A program made the translations under genes and the position numbers. Positions 34,716 to 46,349 of a stretch of DNA of 64,000 bases are shown here, in pieces. Below the pieces are notes generated by a model. That model was not told the DNA's origin. It did no database searches and worked only from the letters and a program-made list of their open reading frames with translations. The stretch is from Humulus lupulus. Lineage: Eukaryota; Streptophyta; Magnoliopsida; Rosales; Cannabaceae. Location: NCBI RefSeq assembly GCF_963169125.1, contig NC_084796.1:91806888-91870887 (forward strand), read 5' to 3'. How positions within the stretch are numbered: the first letter of the stretch is position 1; each line of letters opens with the position of its first letter.

Positions 34716-37087
34716 TGTAACGCCCTACTACCTTAGAGCCGTTACTAAGTGAGTTTAAAATGTGCAATTAGCTCGCTAAATGAGGTTTTGGTAATAAAAG
34801 TGTGATTAAATAGAAATCTAGGCTGTAATCTTTGAAAATCCCTTAATTCATTGAAAATATCCAGTGTCTTACATTTGGGATCCCAGAACTTGGTTTATAA
34901 AATATTTACAACTCAAAACAAGTTTATAAGTAATTAACCATCAAAATTAGGGTTTATACAGCCATTTCTCAAAAATACCCCCAACTAAAGTGGTCGGGTA
35001 GGCCAAACATGTACGCGCCGCCCCCACGCTCTTTGTACTCATGGCTGGTTGACTTTCTCCTTGCCCTTACCTGCAACACAGAGCACCCGTGAGCCAAAGC
35101 CCAGCAAGAAAACTCATACATCAAATAACATACGCATAACATATAACCATTATGTCAGATAATCCACAAACAAACAGATAGTCCATAAGACTTAAGCACA
35201 TATACGGCCATGCCATCCCAGAAGCGTTACCAAAGCCTGGGTTCTCGGTCCACACCGTAAGGATATCCCATGTATCCATTGGGGTCTCACCCTAACCATA
35301 AGCACTCCATGTGCTAAATGATATTCCCGGCCCCATTGCCGTTCTCGGCCCTTCGCCGTTCCCGGCTCCTTTGCTGTTCATTCTGCTATAACCACATATA
35401 GCATTCTCAAACAACAATCAAACATATAATAATTCATTTAAGGCTACACCCGAACAATAATACAATTTAGGGCCGTGCCCTGCAACAACACTATGGGCCC
35501 ATGCCCTGCTCTACGGGTGTTACAGGTTTCTTACCTGTATCCTGAGCTTCACAATGCACCAAGGTCACAAGCACGGTCCTCTATCCCGAGCCTCTCCGAA
35601 AACCTAGTCACAACATATAGGAAGTACTCTTTAGTACTAACCAATCCAAAACCACCCCTCGGGGCTAATCTCATACTCTTGGAATCCCCAAATTCCTAAA
35701 ACAATGTATCAGAAACATCCCTCGAGCCCCCAAAGCAAATGCCAAAAAATGCAAAATTTCCTATCCTAAAAATAGCCTAGCGCCGCGGCGCCCAGCAAAT
35801 CAAAGAGTATCCCCCAACCCTGAAGCAACCTCGTGCCGCGGCGCCAAAGAATAGGGCCACGACTCCCCTTCGCGAACCCAGAAATATGGGTTTTCCCCTG
35901 CGTTTTTCCCGAACCAAAACACCTCCAACTCAACCCAAACACATACCTAAACCCCAAAACCAATTTAAAACCCCAAATAAACCATCTAACAACCTTTGAA
36001 CATAAAAAACAAACTCAATTACACAATCACACTCAAAATCCACTCTTGAGTTTCAAATTTCAGAAGTTCAAACCATGGCTTTTAAAACATAATCCAAAGC
36101 CTAAAAACTGCAAACCAAACTTCTAAAATCTTAAGCCACACTAGGTATGAAATTTAAACATGCTAAGAATTCATACCTCAATCAAAACTCAGCTTGAACT
36201 CTTCTCAACTCTAGCTTCAAGCCTCTTTCCTTTTAATTATCCTAACTGAATTTCCAAGTAAACCAGCCATATTTCCTTTAGGTTCCCACACTTAATCTCT
36301 GTAAATTCAAGCTCAATTTCAACAAAAACAGAGCACAAATTCTTACCTTTGATCAATCCTTGCTCAAATTCGAATTTGGTTGCCTCAAACTCCCTTAATT
36401 CTCTCCTAGGTTTCAAGAATTCAGTTCCCCTCTTCTTGTCCTCTTTTCCTCTAGCTTTTCCCCCAATTTCAACATAAACCAATTTCTAGCTAAGTGTTAT
36501 ACGTGAATCCCCTTTTCCCACAGCTGAAGTTTATCTAAACCTTTGCCGAAAGCCCATTTTACCCCTCATAGAAATCCTTTCCTAACTAAACCTCAAGGCC
36601 CTTTTTGTCATTTCATTTCTATTACTATTCTACCACTTTCCCATCACAACTTGTTACTCTCAGCAGTTACTAATGGTTACTCAGGTTACTCAATCACCAA
36701 TAACCATTAACCACTAATTCTCAATTCAACTTACGAAATTCCCCAAAGTACCCCTAGGCTCCTCCCAAGCCGGGTATAAAATCCCGTTGTGACTCTTAAG
36801 TTGACTAGCTCTCTAGGACTGTCTTGGCACTTGCATCACATTAATATCACCACTCTCACGTGGTACCAATCACATAATACAATTATCACATTTATGCCCT
36901 CAACGGGCTAAAATTACCAATTTACCCCTAACATGCAAACAGGGCCCACATGAATATTTATACCACCTAAACATGCATTCTAATCACATATTCATTCAAA
37001 TTCATATATTACCATGTTAATTCACTTATTGCCCTCCAGGCATGCTAATCAAGGTCCTAAACCTTATTAGCAACTTGGGGTGTTACA
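34716..37087 (-). mobile_element. Solo LTR, 2.4 kb, TSD CATAT
   Basis: The termini TGTAACGCCC and ...GGGTGTTACA are flanked by perfect CATAT duplications (34711-34715, 37088-37092). No coding capacity is visible; the ORFs at 35475 and 35833 lie in proline-rich low-complexity frames. It is homologous to 46350-48795 over its leading part (CTTAGAGCCGTTAC, the TTACCTGCAACACAGAGCAC block, GGCCCCATTGCCGTTCTCGG blocks). GC palindromes (AGCGCCGCGGCGCC) occur near 35779 and 35833. Minus orientation is inferred from a transcript-leader-like tract, so the strand is uncertain. Confidence 0.82.
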
Positions 37088-37092
37088 CATAT

Positions 37093-38640
37093 CCCTCAAT
37101 CAAACAACCTAACATGTTTCTAAAAGTTCTATAACAAATAAAATCTAATAAACATCCATTAATCAAAAGCACAATAAAAAACCCCTTACATCATCAAAAC
37201 CAAAATCTAACATCAAATTTAAATAACAAAATTTGAAGAGATCCCTAACAATAACTAAGCAACAAATCCCCAAGTCTCTGCTCCTTTTGCTAATTACTAG
37301 ATCATGAAATCCTATAAACCAAAGTTTTTGCTCCAATTCTTAAGCCTCAAAATATTTTGGATCAAGAGCGAGACATGTAACATCTATTACCGAGTGAGTT
37401 ATCATGAAATGAGTCATCTAACAATCGTGAAACCTAACTTTATTCTCAATGTCTTTATTTAATTCTCATAATAATTCTGTAAAGCCTAATTACTGTAATA
37501 TCCTTAAATCTCTAATTTCTAACATATTCACTTGAACCCATTTTTGTACTTTTCCTTAAACTAATAGTTTTGAATTTCCCTATTTACACTTTCTACCATA
37601 AAGTTTATAATTATAATTTGACCCCCCAAACTCAACTATCCTAACTTTTAGCCCCCTAATACTTGAAAGCACACATGTTTTATCGAACTGACAAATTCAT
37701 GAAATAACACAAACATAACAATCATGCATATCATAACTCATATTATTTAGCACATAAAAACATACAATTTAAAATAATACACTGGACCTAAGCCCGATTA
37801 CCAATATACACCAAACTCATGGAAGCGGATATTATAGCGGTGGTTACCAAAATTTGGAAACCACATCGCCAACATTAATGGAGGGTGGCTAACAGTGGTG
37901 TTGTTATGGTTTCGGTTTCAGGTCTGTGCATGGTAATGGGTAGGGGACATCAACCCTTTTTGGGCATGATGTAGGCTCATGTAATGGGGAAACTGCTACC
38001 GTCAGTGGTGGTTATGGTTATAAAGAATGTGGTGGTTACCGTGAGTGGCAAGGATGATGGAGGGGCCGTGAGCCACAAAGATGGTGGCAGTTGTTGAGAA
38101 TCCCAAATTCAAGCGGCAACGACTGTAGGTGATGATGTAAATGGCGTGTCATAGGAATGGCCTTGCTGCCGTGCACATGCATGGGCCATGAACATGAAAG
38201 TAGGTTTTTGGTTCAAGGTTCGAAGTGGTCAAGAACTTGGGAGTTTATTATCAAGCTCGACATTTAGAAATTGAGGTTCGAGATAATATTATCAATGGAT
38301 AGAAAATAATTAAAGTTAAGAATAATACCCAAGAGGAGTCTAAGGCACAAGATTTAAGATGCGGGTTGGGAATTTGGCTCGAAGCTGGAGAAATGATAAT
38401 TAAGGTTTGGGTTTTCAAATCGAGGACTTAGAAAGTATTTTAAATGACTAGATTATACTATAATGATTAAGCTATGAAGATATTTATGTTTGGAAATCGA
38501 TTTTACGTAAGGGCTTGCGAATTGGGCTAGGAACGCGAGATTTGGGCTACTAGCTCGAGAATTCATAACATGAGATACAATTGGAGTTTAAAAATGAAAT
38601 TTCAGACATAGATTAAGAATAAATTATTATTTGCAATAAA
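37093..38640. other. Unassigned DNA, in part the tail of the split LTR-like sequence
   Basis: The region 37093-37800 is AT-rich, A/C-biased continuation of the 33483 LTR-like sequence. The region 37830-38215 is rich in TGG/GGT trinucleotides (GGTGGTTACC and similar), without a sustained frame. From 38220 on the text resembles LTR U3 sequence (GGGCTTGCGAATTGGGCTAG). No gene is supported. Confidence 0.3.
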
Positions 38641-39514
38641 AATATTCTAAGTATAATAAAGGATTTTGTAAGCCTTGAAAAATGACAAGAGAAGCCAAAC
38701 AAGAAGCAAGTGTCCAAGAGGTGCTTTTAGAAGATAGGAAGATATGATGACCAAGCCCACACCCATCATGACCCCAGGGGCGACCTCGGGGGTGAGCTCT
38801 GCTAGGGGCGAAGTGGGGGTGAACTCACCATGGGGGCGAGCTCAAGCCCCCCATGAACCCCAAACGTCAGTTTGATCCTACCCAAGACCATGGGACGCAT
38901 GTTAGACTCCCTAGATGCTAAGGTGATGATTCAAAAACAACCTTGGAATACCAGATTAGGACTACCATTGAGCTTAAGAGGGAATAAGCTCAAAAAGTCC
39001 TTATAACCTGAAGGCATAGTAGAGGGCTTGTTAAGATATAGACAAAATAGAGGTCTGCAAAAGGCCTGAGTAGTATGGAGTATGAACTAGACAAGACCAT
39101 CAGAAGAGTAGTGGTCGTGCTACATCAAAAGATTAGTGTCGTACAATGTACTAGGAGGAGGAACACCTCCTCCCACGCCTCTGACTACTTTCAGGCCTGA
39201 CAGGCTTGAAACCTGAAACCACTAACACCTAATCCATGATCCTCAGAGGTGCTTCATAGTACCACCACTTATTTGTCCTGTTGAGACCATTTTTGTACAA
39301 AGAGCCATTAGAACTCTCCTATAAATAGGGCATCCTCTTATGATTGAGCGGGGTTTGAAAATTCACTTGTAAACTGAGATTGCAGAGCAATACAAATGTT
39401 TTTTGATATTCTTCTTCTACACTTTACTTTAAGATTTTTTCTTAAGTTATTAATCTTAATGGAAACTTACAAATTTTCTAATTTAACACCATTGACGAGT
39501 TCTTACAGTCAACA
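38641..39514 (+). repeat. 5' LTR (right part) of element B
   Basis: The right end is firm: ...TTACAGTCAACA at 39514 followed at once by a primer site. A TATAAATA box lies at 39320-39327, followed by a transcript-start-like region. The left edge is not resolved: a TGTTGAG at 38092 is one candidate, and nothing nearer is convincing, so the start given is only approximate. A stretch at 38770-38860 is unusually GC-rich (repeated GGGGGCGA/GGTGAGCTC words). Confidence 0.55.
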
Positions 39515-39533
39515 GTTTGGCGACGTCTGTGGG
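39515..39533 (+). promoter_or_regulatory. Primer-binding site of element B
   Basis: GTTTGGCGACGTCTGTGGG directly follows the LTR. The TTTGGCG(C)CGTCTGTGGGA form is a common primer site of plant Tat-type gypsy elements. It differs from that of element C, so the two belong to different lineages within Tat. Confidence 0.75.
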
Positions 39534-39544
39534 AAGAAAAAGTA

Positions 39545-41430
39545 TCAATCCACTATTCTTCCATCAATTCCGACAAAGGAAAATGCCAAGGTTCTCAAGA
39601 TGCCTACGGAATGACAAGATGTCGAGATCCACCTGGATGGAGACCAACTAAAACCCTTCAGAAGGAACCCTCCACCGCTGAAGAATGGAGGTGCGTCGGA
39701 GGAACATTCAGCCCCTGGCGAGGAAAGGGAGGCATCATCCCTAGCTGTCCAGCCCAATGGAGATCCATCAGTACCATCAGTCACCCCTGTGAGTGGCCTG
39801 GCAATGCACCCTCCTCCTCGACCACCAACTACATTGTGTTCTGGCCACCAGGATCCATGTTCCTCTACGTGCAGCCCGACAAGAGTCCTCAAGACATTCC
39901 TTGAGCTCCAGCTCCAGCTCCCAAACCATTTTATCAGGATGAGATATCGAGTGCACAAGAGGAATCAAAGGCTGGAGACTACGCTTGAAACACATGCAAG
40001 AGGTGCTGAATGGTCTGCTGCAAGGGAAGTCAAGCATGCCCCTTCCCAAGCATAGGGAGAAGAAGCATGAGTGAGGGGAAACCACCATCCCAATAGACGA
40101 TGTGAGGATTCGACTATCCACTAGCAACACTCCCCGAAAAAAGCATAATGAAGACCCTGGACCAGCGAGGTACCCCCAGAAGAAAAGACGGAGGGACGAC
40201 GCTGGTCATAGAAACAATGTTGGAGTCACCTCTAAGGAAGTGCCATCTGACCTAAGAGAAAAGATCTATAGGAGAAGATCATATTTAAGGGCAACAACCT
40301 CTATGGATCCTCCGAAGGACACGAGGAAAGGGAAGGCCAACCCTTCTGACTTAGGGCATTCCTTAAATAGAAGGAGAAAGGAGTTGGACACTGAGATTAG
40401 AAGCCATTGAGCAAATAGTCACTGCGTCTGCGGGTCACATTGTCGATGACGAGTTCAACTACGAGTCACCTTTCACAAGAAAAATTCAAGTTGAAGAAAC
40501 TCACATAACCCCGTACAAGGGTACTATAGACCCTAAGTTCCATTTAGAAGCATTCAACGAAATGATAAAACTAAGAAGGGTCAACAATAGGGAAGTGTGC
40601 CAATGTTTCATCGTTACCCTAAAAGGGCCACCTACTAATGGTTTAAAAGGCTAAGTTCAGGGTCCATCATGTCATGATAGTAGTTCTTGGATGAGTTTCT
40701 TCAGCAACACCATGTTGTTTGCGACTATGCTATGCTAGGTACCAGGCTCACCAACATAAAAATAAGGCGAATATGAGAGCCTAAAGAGTTACATCCATAA
40801 ATTCAACATGGAAGCAGCGAAGGTAGGGAGCCTGAATAAGGGAGAACACAAAATCGCAATCATGGTTAGAGTGCGTTCAGGAAGCAATTTGTTGGACAAC
40901 ATGATCAAAAGAGAGGTCTTGAATTAAGATGACTTCTACAAAAGGGCACACAATAAATATCAGAGTTGAAGATGGTCATGAAAACATCAATGCAGGGACA
41001 ATGAACCTCCGTCCAAAACCTCCGCCCATGACGACCATAGCGAGGACAAGACGAAAAAGGCAGACGAAGGGTAAACAGATGACCAACGAAAGAAGCCTAA
41101 ATGAGATGGTGGCTCCAAGCACATGCCTTATACCTTCTACACTAATGAAAACCAGGTCCCATTCAAAAGACCTCCACTAATGAGGAAGGATTGACCCAAA
41201 AGGGACCCCAACAAATATTACAAATACCATGAGGATATAGGTCATACCAAAGTAGAGTGCCCCCATTTAAAAGTAGAAATCGAGGAAGACATACACAGGG
41301 GGCACCTTGGTCGGTACATTAGGAGGGAGAACCCACGAGCCTCACCACGAGCCCCAGAAAGAGCCCCAAAATTTCAAGGTAAAGTGAGGACAATATTCGG
41401 GAGCCTTGGTTTCTGAGGAGATTGCAAGAA
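39545..41430 (+). pseudogene. gag: gag pseudogene of element B
   Basis: After a 5' part in several frames, 40430-40930 reads a Retrotrans_gag domain in pieces: SPFTRKIQVEETHITPYKG and TIDPKFHLEAFNEMIKLRR, then CQCFIVTLKGPPTNGLKG, ESLKSYIHKFNMEAAKVG and LNKGEHKIAIMVRVRSGSN. The nucleocapsid end, near 41205-41290, reads KYYKYHEDIGHTKVECPHLK. This is the zinc-knuckle region, but the first Cys of the usual CxxxH...C pattern is Tyr. Stops occur after GLKG, in the RNA-binding region and elsewhere. Gag would form the particle coat; this copy cannot. Confidence 0.75.
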
Positions 41431-41439
41431 GAGAAGAGA

Positions 41440-41977
41440 CTGATACGCCCAAGAAGTCAGACGAAGCCCACCGCCTTGCACAATGAGCCTAGAGCAGCAA
41501 CCCTTGAAGAGCTTTAAAGTGGAAAATTACTTGATAACTTTCATGGAAGAAGATGCAAGGGTCATGCACTTCCCTTAAAGTGACCCCCTGGTATTGACAA
41601 TCCAACTCGACGACATGAGAGTACATCAGGTCCTGGTAGACAATGGAAGCTTTATAAATATCTTGTATCGCCTCCCTTTAGAAAAGATGGGCCAGGGCAC
41701 CAGGAACCTGAGACCATGTAACATCTCCCTGTATGAGTTTACTAAGGACTTAGTAAACCCTTTAGGGACAATCGAGCTAGCCCTTACCATAGGAGAGAAA
41801 CCCAGGCAAACCATCGTTAGGTCAAATTTCTTTGTAGTTCATTATGCCTTGTCTTTCAATAAGGTATTAGGGAGATCTTCCTTGGGAGAATTTAAATCAA
41901 TATCCTCATTTTATCACTTGTCAATTAAATTTCCTATGCCAGGAGGAGTGTCGAGTTTGAAAGGGGAACAAAAATAG
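41440..41977 (+). pseudogene. pol: pol aspartic protease of element B
   Basis: The frame at 41594-41977 reads MTIQLDDMRVHQVLVDNGS, with the catalytic Asp in the VDNGS form common in Tat proteases, then FINILYRLPLEKMGQG. It ends with KVLGRSSLGEFKSISSFYHL and SIKFPMPGG, the LGR..L and KFP signatures seen before RT. The upstream part, from 41440, includes FKVENYLITFMEEDARV in another frame. It is one of the better-preserved segments of B but is cut from gag and RT by stops. Confidence 0.75.
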
Positions 41978-42010
41978 GCAAGGGAGTTCTACAACACCTC
42001 CGTAGGATAG

Positions 42011-43420
42011 GTGTCAAACCACGGAAGCCCATGGAAATGGTGGTACATGGGGATCAAGGCTGAACCTATGGAGGAATTAGAAGAGATCAATGTGGCTGAA
42101 GAACCACTGAGAAAGTTGAAGGTTGGGAAGAATCTTCAACAAAGTGTCAAAGGAAAGTTAGTGAAGTTTTTAAGGGAGAACCTCAACGTATTCGCTTGGA
42201 ATCATGAAGACATGACATGATAGGGATAGACCCATCTGTCATGTGTAACCACTTGAACATTGACCCCAAGGCCAAGCCTGTGAGGCAACAAAGGAGAGCG
42301 CTTGATGTAGAAAGATACGCAGCTTTGAAGGAGCAAGTAGATAAATTGAAAATGGGTGGATTCATCCATGACGCATTCTACCCATCATGGGTCTCGAACC
42401 CCTTGTTGGTCCTAAAATCAAACGAGAAGGGGATAACAAGCATTGATTTCACTAGCCTCAACAAGGCATGTCCAAAGGACAGCTCCCCCCTCCTAAAGAT
42501 AGACCAGTTGGTTGATGCAACAACCAACCTTGAGTTACTTAATAACCATAAATTGGGGTGATGAAGAGCACACTTCCTTCATAACAGACAATTGGCTATA
42601 CTGTTATAAGGTGATGCCCTAACAAAGGTTGGTGAATAGGTTGTTTGCTAACCAAATCGAATGAAATATGGAAGTATATGTAGATGATATGTTGGTGAAG
42701 ACCAAGAAAGATGAGGAAGTCACCTGGGATTTTGGAGAAATGTTTGACACACTCCAAAAGTATATGGTTAAGCTGAATGCGCTCAAATGCACCTTTGGGT
42801 TTTCTTCAGGAAAATTTCAATGCTTCATGGTCAATTCCAGGGGCAACGGTGAACCCCAAAAAAATTAGGGCCTTGATAGAGATGAGTCCTCCCAAGAATA
42901 TAAAGGATGTACAAGGCTTGATGGGAAGGGTAGCGGCGCTCAACAGGTTAATCTTGAGGTCCACTGATAACTAACAAAAAGTTCACTTGGGACAAAGAAT
43001 TTGAAGAGGCCTTCACCAAGCTGAAGGAGCACCTCGGACAACCACCCTAACTGGCCAAGCAAGAAAATGGTGAAAGGCTATATTTATACCCGACCATATC
43101 TCAACATGCTATAAGCGCCACTCTAGACAGAGCTGAAGCTCGGTACTCGGAGATAGAATTTGCATACGTACTAGTTGTGGCATCGAGGAAACAGAGACCC
43201 TACTTCCATGCCCATGTCATTGAGGTACTTACCAATATCCCATTGAGGCATGTCTTGCACAAGCCTGAAACTTCAGGAAGGTTCTTACAATGATCGATTA
43301 AGTTACATCACTTTGACATTATCTATATCAAAGGGATTCAATAAATGGCCAAGTGCTTGCGATTTTTAAAGTTGAGTTCACTTACTGCCCAGTGAAAAGA
43401 ATGAGGACGGACGCAGTGAG
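42011..43420 (+). pseudogene. pol: pol reverse transcriptase and RNase H of element B
   Basis: The RT lead-in reads LVKFLRENLNVFAWNHEDM and IGIDPSVMCNHLNIDPKAK. The fingers region reads AFYPSWVSNPLLVLKSNEKG and LNKACPKD, then DQLVDATTNLELLNNHKLG and a stop. The MDAYSGYNQI-type segment is deleted, and the text resumes at DEEHTSFITDNWLYCYKVMP. FGLKNAGAT is also lost. The palm retains YVDDMLVKTKK. An RT-type RNase H follows in decayed form: QHAISATL, AEARYSEIEFAYVLVVASRK. The same deletion is present in fragment E. Confidence 0.82.
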
Positions 43421-44080
43421 CCTGCTCAAAAAGAGTAAGACAAAGAACTCAAGGAATGGAGCTTACATGTAGACGGGGCTTCCAATGAGGGTGGTGCAAG
43501 AGCTGGGATAGTGATGACTAGACCTATGGGGCACAAGATGTATTGTGGAATATGGATCGGATTCGAAGCATCAAACAACGAGTCAGAATATGAGGCACTT
43601 CTAACCGGCCTGCATTTAGCCAAGGAATTGAAGGTGACACACTTGAAATTTTTTTAGCAACTCACAACTAGTGGTGTTTCAAGTGAAAGGCGAGTACCAA
43701 GCTAGGGGACCCATGATGGCGGCCTACCTAGCAAGGGTTAAAGGTTACTTGGATTTCTTAAAGGGATATACTATATAGAAAATTTCAAAGAGAAAAATAT
43801 CAATGTTGACACCGTCGCGAAACTTTCAGCCACCAAAGACAGAGACGTGCTTGAGTCCATTCCTATAGAGTACATGCCTAAACCTAGTATTACTGAAGAA
43901 GAGCGTCACACAGTCAAAACCTTAGAAGACTCAAGGATCAAAACCATCATGGCTTACCTGAAGGATGGGAGTTTACCCGTTGACGAAAAAGATGTTCGGA
44001 GGCTAGCATACAGAGCCTCTCAATACACCCAAGTTGATGGAGAAGAAAGGATTCTCTGGCTCACTCTTGTGACGTGTTAA
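43421..44080 (+). pseudogene. pol: Archaeal-type RNase H and linker of element B
   Basis: LHVDGASNEGGARAGIVMT and SNNESEYEALLTGLHLAKEL (43440-43640) match the second RNase H of element C and mark this as a Tat-lineage element. A frameshift follows at HLKFF. The stretch 43800-44080 reads NVDTVAKLSATKDRDVLES and IPIEYMPKPSI..., the spacer between aRNase H and IN, ending GEERILWLTLV. Opposite-strand reading frames here are shadows. Confidence 0.78.
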
Positions 44081-44475
44081 TGAACAGGAAGCAACACATG
44101 TTATCTATGAGATACAAAAAAGAGAATGTGTGAACCACACATCTGACAGCCAGGAAGGCTATGAGACAAGGGTATTATTGGCCCACCATGGAAAATGATG
44201 CTACTGACTTTTGCACGAATATGTGACAAATGGCAAAGTCATGCAAACTATCCCAGGCATCTTCAAAGTGAATTGGTTAGCATGACTTGCCCCTAGCCTG
44301 TTGCGGTATGGGGGATAGATCCAATTGGTGAACTACCCACGGGAAGAGGTGGTGCAAAGTATGCAGTAGTAGCAGTGGATTATTTCATGAAATGGGTTGA
44401 AGGGGAGCCTATGACCAACATCACTGCCCAATAAGTCTCTTTTGGCAAGAAGTCTATCATATGCAGGTACAGAGT
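44081..44475 (+). pseudogene. pol: pol integrase, N-terminal part, truncated (element B)
   Basis: Scattered frames read LTARKAMRQGYYWPTMENDA (zinc-finger region, with a broken Cys pair), then GRGGAKYAVVAVDYFMKWVE and ITAQ...SFGKKSIICRYR. Catalytic-core homology stops at 44475, where unrelated non-coding sequence begins. A matching integrase tail appears only at about 49060, with the intervening part of the core missing. Confidence 0.75.
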
Positions 44476-46349
44476 TGTTGGGATTAGTGCCCTTTAAAGC
44501 ATATGTTTTGAAATTAATTTTTGCCTATATTGTTTGTTTCTTATTATTATCAGAATAATATTTTATGAATATTAGAAAATTCCCAAATTTGATATTGTGA
44601 TAACATTCTTGTATTGGTACGAGAGGGTTAAGATTGTATGGAATGACTTTAAGCAGTTCGCAGTAAAATAATTTTATATGGAATCTTTGGAATAAATACT
44701 GTAAGTACGATTTACTAGTATTATGAATACATGTAATCTAGATCTGGATTACTCTTGTAGTAGGACATCTTAGTGCTGGTATTTTGCATAAAGTGGCTAT
44801 TCATGAACATGACCATATATGTTATTAATACTTAATATTATCGTTTACTTTGAAAGTATTAATTGAACATATCAGTACGATGATCATATACAAATTCATC
44901 TTAATCCTGAAGTTATTATGAACTTCTGTTTATGTCATACGAGTTATTTAATTCACTCGTTATGGTTTGTCAAAATGATCAGTCTGAAAACTTTTGTTTT
45001 GGGAACTCATTGATGTAGATGGCTGGGGACATAATATACATATATGAAATCTATACCTTTCTGAGAGGAATTGAATAATGGTTCTGTTAAGGGTTGAGAT
45101 TTTGAACTAAAAGGTTATTGAGCTAAAATTCATAAATCAGTTTGTGAATTAACATTCACTAGTAAAGTTAATGGTACTTAAGGAAACAACATATAATTAA
45201 TGAGGTTAAATGGTGATTAATTCCCACTTTAATTGTGAACCATTAATAGAGGATTGAATTATATGTAGTGATTAAATCGATTGAAACTTTTTATATATTT
45301 AGAAGTACTCAATAAATAAATGTCTATAATTACAATAGTGTACTCTCATGTTTTTAGTGGAATAATATTGAGATTAATAAATTAAGGTTATTAATTTAAA
45401 GAATTTTAATTAATAATCTAAATTTATTGGAGCTTCAATTATAGGTCCATAGGTCCCCAAGATGACTCTATCAACACTATTCAAGGTAAGAAATAAATTG
45501 GGAAAAATCAAGAAAATGACATATTTGGAAGAAATTTGTTCTTCTAGGTCAAATATGCAATTGAGAAAAATTATTTAATTAACGTGGCAATTTTTTCAAT
45601 TGGCATTTTTAATCAAGGCAATTTTCGAAAATTATTTTTTAAATAAAATGGTATATTAGAAAATAACATTTAAATAATCTATCATAATTAATTTTGAATC
45701 AATTAGTTTTATTATATAAATATTGTGAAAATATATTTATGATAATTCAAATTATTTTTGAATTTGAATCAATATTTATTCTTTAGTTAATATGATAATA
45801 TAAGTTTTCAAGTTTAGAAATTTTTGAATAAATAAATTATTAAATATATTTAAAAGAAAAGTGGTTGTAGCGCATCTCTAAAAATAAGGATGCTACACGC
45901 CATCCAAAATTTAGGGACTATAGTTGGCGTGTACAATAATAACAATATCAAGATCGGATCTTGATATTTTTCTTTTATTTATATATTTAATAATATATTT
46001 ATAGTTTGAATTTAAGTAATTCTTTTATAAATCTATCAAAAATCTAGTTTTACAAGAGATGTGTAATATTTAAAGAATATGAAAAAGAGAAAGAAAATAT
46101 ATCGTAATTGTTGTCCGTGTTTTCAACCAGAGGACAAGCGGCATTCATTAGAGGAGTAATTAAGCTCCTTGGGGGCTAGTGAGGTTTCGTACTATGTTCT
46201 GGCCAGGACAAATGTCTCCAATTTAGGCCACGCCCCGAGGTCTGTCCTCGAGGCGCAGATGTCTCAAGGCGAGGCCACGTTACGTGGGTCATCTCTAAGG
46301 TGTGGATGTATCCCAATGAAGGCACACCCCTAGACCATTCAAATGATCC
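44476..46349. mobile_element. Non-coding LTR-like insertion in element B integrase
   Basis: Integrase homology stops precisely before TGTTGGGATTAGTGCCC, an LTR-type 5' tip. The following 1.6 kb is AT-rich with no coding frame and contains wording typical of LTRs. A further stretch (46135-46345) is GC-richer and unassigned. No matching right tip or AGAGT duplication was found. The element type (LTR, TRIM or LARD) is therefore open. Confidence 0.4.

Noticed and set aside
35475..36482. Proline-rich ORFs within the solo LTR
   Set aside because: They lie in non-coding LTR sequence, are not conserved in frame in the related LTR at 46350, and have no domain.
39545..40130. Minus-strand ORFs of 117-137 residues opposite element B gag
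   Set aside because: They mirror the sense gag/leader region and have no conserved motif or counterpart in the other elements, unlike the antisense genes of C, D and F.
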